DNA from: Pseudomonadota bacterium
GTDB lineage: Bacteria > Chloroflexota > UBA5177 > JAJPKF01
Direction: 5' to 3'
Assembly: GCA_021323865.1 (NCBI GenBank)
Contig: JAJPKF010000012.1
Coordinates: forward strand, 186,001 to 250,000
DNA length: 64,000 bases
A model generated the notes under the pieces. That model ran no database searches, was not told the DNA's origin, and worked only from the letters and a program-made list of their open reading frames with translations. Within the stretch, counting starts at the first letter, position 1. Each line of letters opens with the position of its first letter. The position numbers and the translations under genes are program-made. This document shows positions 26,875 through 37,137 of the stretch, in pieces.

Positions 26875-28845
26875 CTACACAGCCCGGCCGATCTCCTCGA
26901 CGGCCCCCGGATTCTCCAGCGACGAGACATCACCCATGGGCTGGCCGAGATGCTTCGCTCGTATGACTCGTCGCATGATCTTTGCGTTGCGGGTCCGTGG
27001 CAGGTCGCGGACGAACAGCACGCGCTCCGGCATCAGTGCCTTACCCAAGTGCTCTCCTATCAGCAGACGAATCCCGTTACGAACCCCCTCGTCTGCGGTG
27101 GCTCCGGGCCGCAGCACCACGAAAACCGTCACTGCTTCGCCCTTTACCTCATCGGGAACGCCGATCGCGGCAGCTTCGACCACGGCCTCGTGCCGGCAGG
27201 CGGCCGTTTCCACCTCAGCAGGCCCCAGTCGCTTTCCGGCCACCTTCAGGGTGTCGTCGGAACGGCCCAGGATGAACCAGGCGCCCTGCGGTCCGGATTG
27301 CTGAACCGCCCAGTCACCGTGTGCCCAAATGCCCTCCCAACGCGACCAGTAGGTGTCGAGATAGCGGCCATCGTCCTGCCAAAAGCCCTTGGTCATGCCC
27401 ACCCACGGTTTGCGGACCACCAGCTCCCCAACCGCGTCGGTGATCGGCGATCCCGATTCGTCGAACACTGCGGCATCCATGCCGGGAACCGGAGTGCTGA
27501 ATGCCATGGGCTTCAGGGGAAGCAGCGTGTTGCAGCCCAGGATTCCACCGGAAGTCTCCGTGCCGCCCGAGTAGTTGATGATCGGCAAGCTCGAGCCGCC
27601 AACGATTTTGAAGTACCAGTTCCATGGCCCGAGATTCCACGGCTCTCCGCTGCCCCCCAGGACCATGAGGCTGGAAAGGTCATGCTTCTCGACCCACTCG
27701 TCCCCCTTCGGCATCAGGGCCCGTATGACCGTGGGAGCGATGCCGAGGTGCGTAACCCGGTGCTCAGAGACGATCGACCACAAGCGGTCGGGGCCTGGAT
27801 GATCGGGGGTTCCCTCGAATAGCACCACGCAGGCTCCCAGCATCGTGGCGCCCATGATCGCCCAGGGCCCCATCATCCAACCGATGTCGGTGAGCCAGAA
27901 CAGGCGATCGCCCGCCTGCACGTCGAAGCAGTGGGCCATGTCCTGAGCGGCCTTAACCGGAAAACCGGCATGCACGTGGAGGGCGCCCTTGGGTCTCCCG
28001 GTGGTGCCCGAGGTGTAGATGATCATGGTCGGCGCGTCCGCCGCGGTATCGAGGGCGGGCTCATCGGTTGGCATTCCAGCCGCGATTTCATGCCACCACA
28101 CATCCCGCCCGTCCGTCCAGGGAATCTCTCTGCCGGTCCTCTCGACCACAATGACGTGGCGAACGGTCGGTGAGCTTCGAACGGCGACATCTGCCGTCTC
28201 CTTCATCGACACCACACGGCCGCGCCTGGGAAACCCATCAGCCGTGATGAGGGCCTTGGCTCCGGCGTCCTGCAGCCGGCTCGCCACGGCATCGGGGCCA
28301 TACCCAGAGAATGTGGGAATGACGATGGCGCCGATTCGACCGATGGCCAGGAGCGCGATGGCGGTCTCAGGGATCATGGGCAGGAAAAGGGCGACTCGAT
28401 CCCCCTCCTCGATCCCCAGACGTCTCAGGGCCGCTCCGAGACGATTGACCCGCTCGTACAGCTCCCGGTAGGTGAGCCATCGCTCATCGCCGTCGTCCCC
28501 GACCCAAATGATGGCCATCTGGTCGGCCATGGCTCCAAGGGCATGCCGATCGACGCAGTTCTCGACGTAGTTGAGCCGGCCGCCGGCAAACCAGTGAGGC
28601 CACTGCACCCCGTCGGCAAGATCCAGGACCCGGTCGTAGGGTCGATTCCAGCACAGGTTGAGATCCTGGGCAACCGTGGACCAGAACCATTCGGGGTCTT
28701 CCACGGACCGTCGATAGAAGTCTGGATAGGCATCGATCCCTTGCGCAGCCATGAGCCTGAGGAGACGGCTCCGGTCAAGATGCCGCGATGTCGGCCTCCA
28801 TACGACCTGGTCCTCACGAATTTGAGTCAGCGCTGCACTCCTCAC
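26875..28845 (-). CDS. Acetyl-CoA synthetase-like AMP-forming acyl-CoA synthetase
   Basis: The 656-residue enzyme activates a short-chain acid. An ACAS N-terminal module (DFYRRSVEDPEWFWSTVAQD, residues 40-60) precedes the AMP-binding core with MIIYTSGTTGRPKGALHVH. LTDIGWMMGPW, INYSGGTETSGGI and the acceptor-domain segment ILGRSDDTLKVAGKRLGP follow. The catalytic Lys is in RTRNAKIMRR, where Acs has PKTRSGKIMRR. The GW and GGTE pattern suggests acetate- or propionate-sized substrates; acetoacetyl-CoA synthetase is an alternative. Acs enzymes are commonly acetylated at the KIM Lys; no deacetylase lies nearby. Confidence 0.85.
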   Translation of the reverse strand: MRSAALTQIREDQVVWRPTSRHLDRSRLLRLMAAQGIDAYPDFYRRSVEDPEWFWSTVAQDLNLCWNRPYDRVLDLADGVQWPHWFAGGRLNYVENCVDRHALGAMADQMAIIWVGDDGDERWLTYRELYERVNRLGAALRRLGIEEGDRVALFLPMIPETAIALLAIGRIGAIVIPTFSGYGPDAVASRLQDAGAKALITADGFPRRGRVVSMKETADVAVRSSPTVRHVIVVERTGREIPWTDGRDVWWHEIAAGMPTDEPALDTAADAPTMIIYTSGTTGRPKGALHVHAGFPVKAAQDMAHCFDVQAGDRLFWLTDIGWMMGPWAIMGATMLGACVVLFEGTPDHPGPDRLWSIVSEHRVTHLGIAPTVIRALMPKGDEWVEKHDLSSLMVLGGSGEPWNLGPWNWYFKIVGGSSLPIINYSGGTETSGGILGCNTLLPLKPMAFSTPVPGMDAAVFDESGSPITDAVGELVVRKPWVGMTKGFWQDDGRYLDTYWSRWEGIWAHGDWAVQQSGPQGAWFILGRSDDTLKVAGKRLGPAEVETAACRHEAVVEAAAIGVPDEVKGEAVTVFVVLRPGATADEGVRNGIRLLIGEHLGKALMPERVLFVRDLPRTRNAKIMRRVIRAKHLGQPMGDVSSLENPGAVEEIGRAV

Positions 28846-28945
28846 CCATCAGGAAGCGTGGGTAGTCGTCTCTCTGCGATTGTCTCAGGCGAGGCTGGCG
28901 GCCTGATCTCAGGACACCGTTGATAATGACCTTCGGGAGGAGAGA

Positions 28946-29776
28946 ATGACTTCGGCATGGGTCCTGTCTGGTGGCGGCGCTCGAGCCGCCGCTCAGGTGG
29001 GCATGATGAGGGCCCTCCTCGAGGCCGGGGAGAGGCCGGACCTGATCGTCGGCGCGTCGGCCGGAGCGGTGAATGGCAGCTGGCTGGCCCTGAACCCAGA
29101 TAACCTCGACGACCTGGAACGGGTTTGGCTGAGTTTGAGAACCCGGAAAGTCTTCCCGGGCCGAGCGCCGACGCACGCCTACAACCTGCTCCGTCACGGC
29201 TATGTGCACCGGATCCACGCCTGGCGCAACATACTGCTTCGCCACTTTGGCGAGGCCACATTCGAAGATGCCGTCATCCGGCTGGTCGCCGTGACAGTGA
29301 GACTCGCGGACGGATCCGTCGCCACCCACGCCTCGGGTCCAGTCCTTCCCGTCCTGCTTGCCAGCACGGCGGTGCCGGGCCTCTTTCCCCCGCAGGAGAT
29401 CGACGGCCAGGTCCACGTGGACGGAGCCGTCGTTGAGTATCTGCCCGTCCCCACGGCCGTGCGTTTGGGCGCCGACACCATGTACGCATTCGACTGCAGC
29501 GACTTTCCGGAAGGCGACGGCCGAATCGGGGCAGCAATGGACCGTGGGGGTCAGATCGCGGCAACCGCGTGGGTGAGGCTGGTTCTCCAAAACGCCGCCC
29601 ACCAAGGCGTGTCGGTCACCCATCTTCGCCCACCCCTGGGTCCGATATATGACGGGCGCGACTTCTCCCAGACCCGTCGACTGATCGACGGCGGATACGA
29701 CTACGTCAGCCGGGTGCTGGCCGAGCGGAACAACCGGGTGGCGGCGAATGCCGGCCGGATGAGAACGGCGGTCTAG
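28946..29776 (+). CDS. Patatin-like phospholipase
   Basis: A lipid acyl hydrolase with a Ser-Asp dyad. The oxyanion loop [14 protein letters not shown] lies at residues 8-21, the nucleophile elbow is [11 protein letters not shown] (G-x-S-x-G, about 35-45), and the catalytic Asp is in [12 protein letters not shown]. It lacks a signal peptide. A strong ribosome site GGGAGGAGAG precedes the ATG. The 276-residue length fits bacterial single-domain patatins. The target lipid is unknown. The last four bases overlap the convergent IF-1-like gene. Confidence 0.88.
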   Translation: MTSAWVLSGGGARAAAQVGMMRALLEAGERPDLIVGASAGAVNGSWLALNPDNLDDLERVWLSLRTRKVFPGRAPTHAYNLLRHGYVHRIHAWRNILLRHFGEATFEDAVIRLVAVTVRLADGSVATHASGPVLPVLLASTAVPGLFPPQEIDGQVHVDGAVVEYLPVPTAVRLGADTMYAFDCSDFPEGDGRIGAAMDRGGQIAATAWVRLVLQNAAHQGVSVTHLRPPLGPIYDGRDFSQTRRLIDGGYDYVSRVLAERNNRVAANAGRMRTAV

Positions 29777-30072
29777 CGCTCGCGGAAAATGACCCGGCCC
29801 CGGCTCAGGTCGTAAGGAGACATCTCGACGAGCACCACGTCGCCGAGCGCCACGCGGATGTAGTTCTTGCGCATTCGCCCGGAGAGATAGCCGATGACCC
29901 GGTGGCCATTTTCCAGCTCAACCAGGAACTGCGTGTTGGGCAGCGCTTCCTTGACCACGCCCTGCATGACGATCCCATCACTCTTCGCCTCGTCGAGGCG
30001 GCTGCCACCAGGTGGGCCGGTTCGCTTGGGTGGGCGGCTACGAGGGTTGTAGCCGGGTCGGCGTGGAGACAA
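29773..30072 (-). CDS. Translation initiation factor IF-1-like protein with N-terminal extension
   Basis: IF-1 binds the 30S A site during initiation. Residues 33-99 match the OB-fold of IF-1 closely: [39 protein letters not shown] and [17 protein letters not shown]. About 28 basic, Pro-rich residues precede the core ([20 protein letters not shown]). The only in-frame start is a TTG at 30072 directly after a stop, without a Shine-Dalgarno site; otherwise the first ATG is at residue 36, inside the first beta strand. It sits next to the bS21 gene, away from the usual ribosomal protein operon, so it may be a second copy. The start is uncertain. Confidence 0.8.
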   Translation of the reverse strand: MSPRRPGYNPRSRPPKRTGPPGGSRLDEAKSDGIVMQGVVKEALPNTQFLVELENGHRVIGYLSGRMRKNYIRVALGDVVLVEMSPYDLSRGRVIFRER

Positions 30073-30098
30073 CTAGTTCGGAATCCCGGGTCGGGGGA

Positions 30099-30293
30099 TC
30101 ACTTGTTGCGCCAGTACCGTTCTTCCTTGGCGCGAACTTTTCGCGCGCGCTGTACGGCCTTTTGCTTGGCGACGCGCTTCAGCTCCGAGGGAGACTTGTA
30201 ATACTGCCGGCGCTTGAACTCAGCCACGGTTGACTGCGAGGAGCGCTTCCAGCGCTTGAGCATTCCCTCGAAGTCGCTCTGTCTCTCTTCCAT
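30099..30293 (-). CDS. rpsU: 30S ribosomal protein bS21
   Basis: Protein bS21 helps 30S subunits engage mRNA near the Shine-Dalgarno helix. The 64-residue sequence is basic with the family helix pattern: FEGMLKRWKRSSQSTVAEFKRRQYYKSPSELKRVAKQKA. The start MEERQSDF at 30293 is chosen because it gives the usual length; the upstream ATG at 30338 would add 15 residues of low similarity. It is followed 26 bases later by the IF-1-like gene on the same strand, forming a small translation-related cluster. Confidence 0.85.
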   Translation of the reverse strand: MEERQSDFEGMLKRWKRSSQSTVAEFKRRQYYKSPSELKRVAKQKAVQRARKVRAKEERYWRNK

Positions 30294-30412
30294 CCTGGCC
30301 TTCTCGTGAATTGACGGCGATCCGGTGCCTACTGCCAATTCCTTTCGGGAACAGCAGTACGACAGCGCGAAACAAGACGCCCTGCCATACTCCTACAGCG
30401 TCGAGCCTTCTG

Positions 30413-31741
<1,329 letters not shown>

Positions 31742-33310
31742 TCACTCACACGCCAAGAGACTGGTGCCATCCATCTGCTTCGGCTGGGGCAGCTGCATCA
31801 GACTGAGGATGGTCGGAGCCACGTCGGCAAGCCTTCCACCACTCCGAATACGACAGTCCTGCAGCTGGTCGTGTTGACCAGTGACGACGACAAACGGGAC
31901 GGGAAACGAAACGGTGTGTGCCGTGTATGGGCCGCCCCCTTGGTAGTCGACCATTTGCTCCGCATTGCCGTGGTCGGCGGTAATGATGGCGACGCCGCCC
32001 TGCTTGACAGTCGCATCGACCACGCGACCAACGCAGTTGTCGACCACCTCCACCGCCTGCACGGTCGCCTCCATGCTCCCGGTGTGTCCGACCATGTCTG
32101 CGTTCGCAAAGTTAACCAGCACAAAGCCATACTCATGAGCCTGCATTGCCTCGACGACCTGCCCGGCAATGGCAGGGGCGCTCATCTCCGGAATCTTGTC
32201 ATACGTCCCCACATGCCGAGGCGACGGCACCAGAATGCGATCCTCGCCGGGGAAGGGCGCTTCGCGGCCTCCATTGAAGAAGAAGGTGACGTGGGCATAC
32301 TTCTCTGTCTCGGCCGCGTGGAGCTGTCGTAGCCCGTTTTCACTCACCACCCGAGCGATTGGCTCCTCCACGTCCTGGGAGCGAAAGGCAACTTCGACCG
32401 GCAGGTCCTTCTGGTATTCCGTCATGGTTACGAAGCACAGATCACCCATTCGACCGCCGCGGTCGAACTCGCTGAAGTCCGGTTGAACGAACGCCCGAAC
32501 CAGCTGACGGGGTCGATCAGTTCGAAAGTTGAAGAAGATAACGGCATCGCCGTCGGCAACCACGCGTGGTGGTTCGCCTTCCCTTCGAATCACTGACGGC
32601 ACGATGAATTCGTCCGTCACTCCAGCCGCGTATGAGTGCTCGACAGCCGCCACACCGCTGGGCGCAACGGGCCCCTCACCCTTGGTCATGGCCAGATAGG
32701 CCTTTGCCGTGCGGTCCCACCTGCCGTCACGATCCATGGCGTAGTAGCGACCCGAAACGGTTGCAACTCTGCCCAGACCGAGCCGGCCCAGATGGGCCTC
32801 CAGCTCATCCATCGCGTCCTTCGCGTCGTGCGGAAGCGTATCCCGACCGTCCGTGATCGCGTGAACCGCGAGCTTCGGGACCGACCGCTGTGACGCAAGG
32901 CCCAAGACCGCGATGAGATGCCGCTGGTGGGCATGCACACCGCCGTAGCCGATGAGTCCCATGACGTGGAGGGTCGAACCGTTCTTGCGGCTGTGCTCGC
33001 AGGCCGCAACGAGCGCCGGATTCTCGAAGAAGGAACCGTCGTCCATTGCCCGAGACACTCGAGTGAAGTCTTGGTACACCACGGTCCCGGCCCCGAGGTT
33101 CAGATGGCCGACTTCCGAGTTCCCCATTTGACCATCCGGCAAGCCGACGGCCAGACCGGAAGCGGCGATCATGCCGTGCGGGTTCAGCGCCGACAGTCGG
33201 TCAAGCATCGGGGTGCGGGCGGCGGCCACGGCGTTACCGTACGGATTGTCATTGCAACCGAATCCATCCATGACCACCAGCACGACCGGGCGTATGGCGG
33301 GAAGAGTCAA
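31742..33310 (-). CDS. gpmI: 2,3-bisphosphoglycerate-independent phosphoglycerate mutase
   Basis: This two-domain alkaline phosphatase-superfamily enzyme interconverts 3- and 2-phosphoglycerate using two Mn ions. VVLVVMDGFGCNDNPYGNA begins the metal site. The phosphoserine nucleophile lies in GQMGNSEVGHLNLGAG (about residues 58-73). HAITDGRDTLP, FFNFRTDRPRQL and the C-terminal ADHGNAEQM motif are all in place. At 522 residues it is full length. Its ATG overlaps the stop of iscU by 4 bases, so it is coupled to the Fe-S genes upstream. Confidence 0.95.
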   Translation of the reverse strand: MTLPAIRPVVLVVMDGFGCNDNPYGNAVAAARTPMLDRLSALNPHGMIAASGLAVGLPDGQMGNSEVGHLNLGAGTVVYQDFTRVSRAMDDGSFFENPALVAACEHSRKNGSTLHVMGLIGYGGVHAHQRHLIAVLGLASQRSVPKLAVHAITDGRDTLPHDAKDAMDELEAHLGRLGLGRVATVSGRYYAMDRDGRWDRTAKAYLAMTKGEGPVAPSGVAAVEHSYAAGVTDEFIVPSVIRREGEPPRVVADGDAVIFFNFRTDRPRQLVRAFVQPDFSEFDRGGRMGDLCFVTMTEYQKDLPVEVAFRSQDVEEPIARVVSENGLRQLHAAETEKYAHVTFFFNGGREAPFPGEDRILVPSPRHVGTYDKIPEMSAPAIAGQVVEAMQAHEYGFVLVNFANADMVGHTGSMEATVQAVEVVDNCVGRVVDATVKQGGVAIITADHGNAEQMVDYQGGGPYTAHTVSFPVPFVVVTGQHDQLQDCRIRSGGRLADVAPTILSLMQLPQPKQMDGTSLLACE

Positions 33311-33696
33311 TGGGCCTTCTGCATGGTGTGGTTCGCGATCGCCAGTTTCAATGCCTGCAGGGCAAGGACAAGGCAGTGCGCCTTCCCGGCCGGAAGTCCG
33401 CCCAAGGCATCATTCAGCTGCTCTGAGCTGAGGTTGTCGGCGGCCGCCACATCCTTGCCGAGAATCATCTCGGTGAGGACGCTTCCGGTCGCGACACAGG
33501 GGGCACACCCGGAGACGTCGAATCGTGCCGTTTGGATCAATCCGTTCTTTGCTTTGATCCAGAAGCTCATAACGTCTCCGCAGACGGGATTCTGAGTCTG
33601 TCCCATACCATCGGCATCGATCAGCTCGCCACGATTCCGCGGGTTGACCACATGTTGACGAACGATGTCGGAGTAGACGGAGCCGGCTTCAGCCAA
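33307..33696 (-). CDS. Fe-S cluster scaffold, SufU/IscU type
   Basis: A 129-residue scaffold that receives sulfur from a desulfurase and builds 2Fe-2S or 4Fe-4S clusters. The conserved residues are NPVCGD (Cys and Asp, about residues 37-42), FDVSGCAPCVATGSVL with the second Cys, and KAHCLVLALQALKLA with the third Cys near the C-terminus. These give three of the usual ligands. It overlaps nifS by 8 bases and gpmI by 4 bases, so translation of scaffold and desulfurase is coupled. Confidence 0.88.
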   Translation of the reverse strand: MAEAGSVYSDIVRQHVVNPRNRGELIDADGMGQTQNPVCGDVMSFWIKAKNGLIQTARFDVSGCAPCVATGSVLTEMILGKDVAAADNLSSEQLNDALGGLPAGKAHCLVLALQALKLAIANHTMQKAH

Positions 33697-34900
33697 GAGC
33701 CTTGCTGCCCGTCACCATGGCGGCCCACGCAGGTGCTGAGCCGCCTCCTCGGGTTGCCTCCGGCGCGCCCAGCCGGTCCGCAATCCTCACGATGGCGGCT
33801 TGGGCCTGGCCGATCTCGTCCCAGGTGTTCTCGGCCCCAATGGTTACCCGGAGTGCGCCTCGGGCCCGAGCCTCCGAAGCCCCCATGGCAAGCAGGACGT
33901 GGGAGGGATCGGTCGACCCTGAGGCGCACGCTGCTCCACTCGACACCAGAACGCCCTCACGATCCAGGGCCATCACCATCGACTCGCCATCCACTCGGGG
34001 AAACGAGATGTTGACATTCCCCGGTAGTCGATCTGTTCGTGAGCCGTTCGGCACGCTCCCCGGACATGCAGAGAGGATCCGGTCGAACAAGAGGTCCCGC
34101 ATGGCTGCCAACCGCGGCGAAACGGTGTCCAGGCTCCCGAGTGACTCCTCCAGCGCCGCCACCATGCCGGCAATGCCGGCCACGTTCTCGGTACCTGCCC
34201 GCCGCTGCCGCTCCTGTGGCCCGCCGCGTAAGCCAGGCCGGCAGCCGACACCATTCCGGAGGTAGAGCGCTCCAGTTCCCTTCGGGCCCGTGAACTTATG
34301 CGCCGACAACGCCAGAGCATCGACTTGGATCTCCCGGACATCCACCGGTATCTGCCCCACGGCCTGCACCGCGTCGACGAACAGTGGAACTCCTCGCGCG
34401 CGGCACTCGTGGGCCACTTGCCCAACGGGCTGCAGGGTCCCAATCTCGTTGTTTGCGTACATCAACGCCGCGACTGCTGTGTCCGCCCGCATCGCATCGA
34501 CGAACGCTTTCGCATCGATGATCCCATCAACGCCAGGGCGCACATACGTGACCTGGAACCCGAAGTCTTGCTCCAACGATCGACAGGTTTCCAGCACCGC
34601 CTCATGCTCGATGGCACTCGTGACCATGTGTCGCCTAGGTTCCCGTGCCAATGCAATACCACGCAGTCCGTGGTTGATCGACTCCGTGCCACCGCCCGTA
34701 AACACGATTTCGGCCGGCTCAGCGTTGAGCAAACTCGCCACCCGTTGTCGCGCGTCTTCGAGCGCCCATCGACTGCGTTGACCGAGTTGATGCATGCTCG
34801 ATGGATTGCCGAACTCAGTCTCGAGGAATGGTGCCATGGCGTCCCGAGCCGGCGACCCCAGGGGAGTGGTTGCTGCATGGTCCAGGTAGATCGGTAACAC
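33689..34900 (-). CDS. Cysteine desulfurase (IscS/NifS family)
   Basis: A PLP enzyme that takes sulfur from cysteine for Fe-S clusters and thio-modification. It has IYLDHAATTPLGSPARDAM, FTGGGTESINHGLRG, SAIEHEAVLE, LFVDAVQAVGQIPVDV and the PLP-Lys segment ALSAHKFTGPKGTGAL. The catalytic Cys loop is SSGAACASGSTDPSHVLLAMG (about residues 320-340) and shows a mobile-loop Cys. At 403 residues it is a class I enzyme. It is the first gene of a minus-strand run nifS-iscU-gpmI-eno. Confidence 0.93.
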   Translation of the reverse strand: MLPIYLDHAATTPLGSPARDAMAPFLETEFGNPSSMHQLGQRSRWALEDARQRVASLLNAEPAEIVFTGGGTESINHGLRGIALAREPRRHMVTSAIEHEAVLETCRSLEQDFGFQVTYVRPGVDGIIDAKAFVDAMRADTAVAALMYANNEIGTLQPVGQVAHECRARGVPLFVDAVQAVGQIPVDVREIQVDALALSAHKFTGPKGTGALYLRNGVGCRPGLRGGPQERQRRAGTENVAGIAGMVAALEESLGSLDTVSPRLAAMRDLLFDRILSACPGSVPNGSRTDRLPGNVNISFPRVDGESMVMALDREGVLVSSGAACASGSTDPSHVLLAMGASEARARGALRVTIGAENTWDEIGQAQAAIVRIADRLGAPEATRGGGSAPAWAAMVTGSKALG

Positions 34901-34953
34901 GCCTCATTGTGCTTGACCCAGGCACGGCTCGTTTCCTTCCGGGCTCTGCCGAT

Positions 34954-34982
34954 TTGACAACCGGCGCATTCTGGTCTAGGCT
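34954..34982 (+). promoter_or_regulatory. Promoter of the sugar transferase gene
   Basis: TTGACA (34954-34959) and TAGGCT (34977-34982) are 17 bases apart. The start of transcription near 34989 lies downstream of the GTG at 34983, which argues for translation from the ATG at 35010. Confidence 0.65.
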
Positions 34983-35009
34983 GTGTCTCAGCGCTGTGGG
35001 AGAAGCAGT

Positions 35010-35648
35010 ATGCTCCGGAGTCCGGCCGACCCGGCAATTGACGCCTGTCCGGCGCCATGGGCCGGGAACACATCATTCAATGCGGAAACCTCCACGGTAG
35101 GGCGTGTGGCGGATCTCGTCCTCAGCTTTGTGCTCCTGCTTCTTTCGGCGCCGCTGTGGCCTCTGATCCCCCTGGCCATCCTCGCCGAGTCAGACGGAAA
35201 GTGGCTGTTCATCCAGGATCGGGTTGGGCTCGACGGGCAGACCTTCCGCATGTGGAAATTCCGAACCATGCGGCCAATAGACAAGGTCCGGCCGATTGAC
35301 AAGCTGCCGGACGACGAGCGGGTTACAAACATAGGGCGGTTCCTGCGTCGTACGAGTCTGGACGAGCTGCCCCAGCTCATCAATGTGATACGAGGAGACA
35401 TGAGTCTGGTTGGTCCGCGACCGGAAATCGTCGAGAACATCGAGCGCTACCGCGTGGCGGACTTCGGCCGCTTTCAGGTGCTGCCCGGAATGACCGGGCT
35501 GTGGCAGGTGAGCGGCCGCAGCTCGCTTAGTCGGGAACAGAAGGCCGCGCTCGATCTGGAGTACGTCGAAAGCAGGTCCCTGTGGCTGGACCTGCGCATT
35601 CTCCTCAAGACCCCATCGGCAGTCATTTCGGGTCGGGGCGCCTACTGA
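35010..35648 (+). CDS. Undecaprenyl-phosphate sugar phosphotransferase (bacterial sugar transferase family)
   Basis: This membrane enzyme transfers a sugar-1-phosphate to a polyprenyl phosphate to begin an exopolysaccharide or glycan repeat. A hydrophobic segment VADLVLSFVLLLLSAPLWPLIPLAIL (about residues 32-57) is followed by IQDRVGLDGQTFRMWKFRTM, SLDELPQLINVIRGDMSLVGPRPE with the catalytic Asp-Glu, and VLPGMTGLWQVSGRS. The ATG at 35010 has GGGAG 7 bases before it. It is a short form (212 residues) without the N-terminal multi-helix domain of WcaJ types. It contains a tandem duplication RPIDK-V-RPIDK-L (35271-35303). No other glycan genes adjoin it. Confidence 0.88.
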   Translation: MLRSPADPAIDACPAPWAGNTSFNAETSTVGRVADLVLSFVLLLLSAPLWPLIPLAILAESDGKWLFIQDRVGLDGQTFRMWKFRTMRPIDKVRPIDKLPDDERVTNIGRFLRRTSLDELPQLINVIRGDMSLVGPRPEIVENIERYRVADFGRFQVLPGMTGLWQVSGRSSLSREQKAALDLEYVESRSLWLDLRILLKTPSAVISGRGAY

Positions 35649-35658
35649 CCTGCAGCGA

Positions 35659-36831
35659 TTGAGCCGGAACCTCATCGTCGGCCAGTCAGGCGGCCCTACG
35701 GCAGTCATCAACGAGAGCCTGGTGGGCGTGGTGCAGGCAGCCCAAGCCTCACCCGAGGTGGATCGGGTATTGGGCATGCGCCGGGGGATCGAGGGTCTTC
35801 TCGAGGGATCGCTCATCGATCTGACCGACCTGGATGCAGACCGTGCTGAGCGTATCGCGGGCACTCCAGGAGCCGCCCTTGGTTCATGCCGCCGCCGTAT
35901 CACCGACGAGGACATCGAGAGGGCCGGCGCCACTCTCCGGGATCACGACGTGAAGTACGTTTGCTACATCGGCGGTAATGATTCGGCCGATACGACGCAC
36001 CGAATCTCGGCTGAATCTGAGAACCATCTCGGACTTCACGCCGTCGCGGTCCCCAAGACTATAGACAACGACCTACCCGAGACTGATCACTGTCCAGGTT
36101 ACGGCAGCATTGCCCGCTTTGTGGCCACGGCTGTTCTCGAAACTGCTCTCGATACTCGGTCTCTGCCAAGAGCCTATCCGATCAAGATCATCGAAGTGAT
36201 GGGCCGAGATGCGGGCTGGGTCGCCGTTTCCGCGGGTCTCGGTTCTCGTAACCCCGAGCTAGGGCCGCACGTGATCTGGCCTCCCGAGCTACCCTTCGAT
36301 CCGGCCCATTTCTTGGCTCGCATAGAGCAGGCTCACCGGGATTGCGGCTACGCGATTGCCGTGGTGGCGGAAACCATCCGAGACAAGCATGGGCAACCGG
36401 TGGGGGCCGAGCTGGCGTCAGTTGACGATTTCGGCCACCCCATCATGCGCGGAACCGCCGATACCCTCATGCGGCTCGTTGAACGGGAGCTTGGGGTCAC
36501 GGCGCGCTTCGATAAGCCGGGCGGTCTCCAGCGATCGTCATTCTGCCTCAGGTCCGACGTCGACGCCAAGGAAGCGCGAGAGGTCGGAACGGAGGCGGTT
36601 CGGCTCGTCCTAGAGGGTCAGACGGATGTGATGGTTGGTCTCAGGCGCCTCGACGACTCCCCATACCGGGTCGAGACGTTCCCCATCCCCCTCGAGAAGA
36701 TCGCCAACCGGCAAAGGGCTCTACCGGCTGATTACTTCGATCCTCGAGAGCTGCGAGCCACAGACGCATTCCGCCGCTATGCACAGCCATTGCTGGGTGC
36801 CGGGCCGATTGGCCCCTTCGAAACCCTTTAG
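35659..36831 (+). CDS. 6-phosphofructokinase, probably pyrophosphate-dependent
   Basis: The 390-residue protein belongs to the PFK family. NLIVGQSGGPTAVINES opens the phosphate-donor site. YIGGNDSADTTH has Asp where ATP enzymes have Gly (GGDG), and VPKTIDNDLPETDH has Lys where they have Gly (PGTIDND). These two substitutions mark PPi-dependent enzymes. EVMGRDAGWVAVSAG follows. It therefore likely uses PPi to make fructose-1,6-bisphosphate reversibly. The TTG at 35659, 11 bases after the sugar transferase stop, is the apparent start and has no clear Shine-Dalgarno site. It is not adjacent to eno/gpmI but lies within 2 kb. Confidence 0.85.
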   Translation: MSRNLIVGQSGGPTAVINESLVGVVQAAQASPEVDRVLGMRRGIEGLLEGSLIDLTDLDADRAERIAGTPGAALGSCRRRITDEDIERAGATLRDHDVKYVCYIGGNDSADTTHRISAESENHLGLHAVAVPKTIDNDLPETDHCPGYGSIARFVATAVLETALDTRSLPRAYPIKIIEVMGRDAGWVAVSAGLGSRNPELGPHVIWPPELPFDPAHFLARIEQAHRDCGYAIAVVAETIRDKHGQPVGAELASVDDFGHPIMRGTADTLMRLVERELGVTARFDKPGGLQRSSFCLRSDVDAKEAREVGTEAVRLVLEGQTDVMVGLRRLDDSPYRVETFPIPLEKIANRQRALPADYFDPRELRATDAFRRYAQPLLGAGPIGPFETL

Positions 36832-37137
36832 TTACGGCCCGGCGCCGCCTCGATCGGCCCGCGAGTAGAGGCTCCTGACGATGGTGAGGACCATCTCACC
36901 CAGGGCAGTTCCCTGGATGAACGGCAGCGCTGCGTACCCCAATACCCGACGTTCCTGCTCCCGAGCCATGCCCACATAGCCATCCAGCTTTGCGAATAGC
37001 GTGCTTGACTTCTTTTGGCCAAGACGCAGCCCGAACCAGAGCCCGCCGCACACGGCGGCAAAGAGCAAGACCGCAACGAGCAGCTCCAGCGCCAGCACGA
37101 TGACGGCGATGGACGCCAGTAGGTTGAGGACGCCCAT
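36832..37137 (-). CDS. Small membrane protein of unknown function
   Basis: The 101-residue protein has one strong membrane segment at the N-terminus (LLASIAVIVLALELLVAVLLFAAVCGGLWFGLRLG, residues 5-40) that may form two helices, and a soluble basic tail (QKKSSTLFAKLDGYVGMAREQERR). No family is recognised. It overlaps the preceding gene by 3 bases (ATGA), so the two are coupled. It converges on the PPi-type phosphofructokinase with no gap. Confidence 0.6.
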   Translation of the reverse strand: MGVLNLLASIAVIVLALELLVAVLLFAAVCGGLWFGLRLGQKKSSTLFAKLDGYVGMAREQERRVLGYAALPFIQGTALGEMVLTIVRSLYSRADRGGAGP

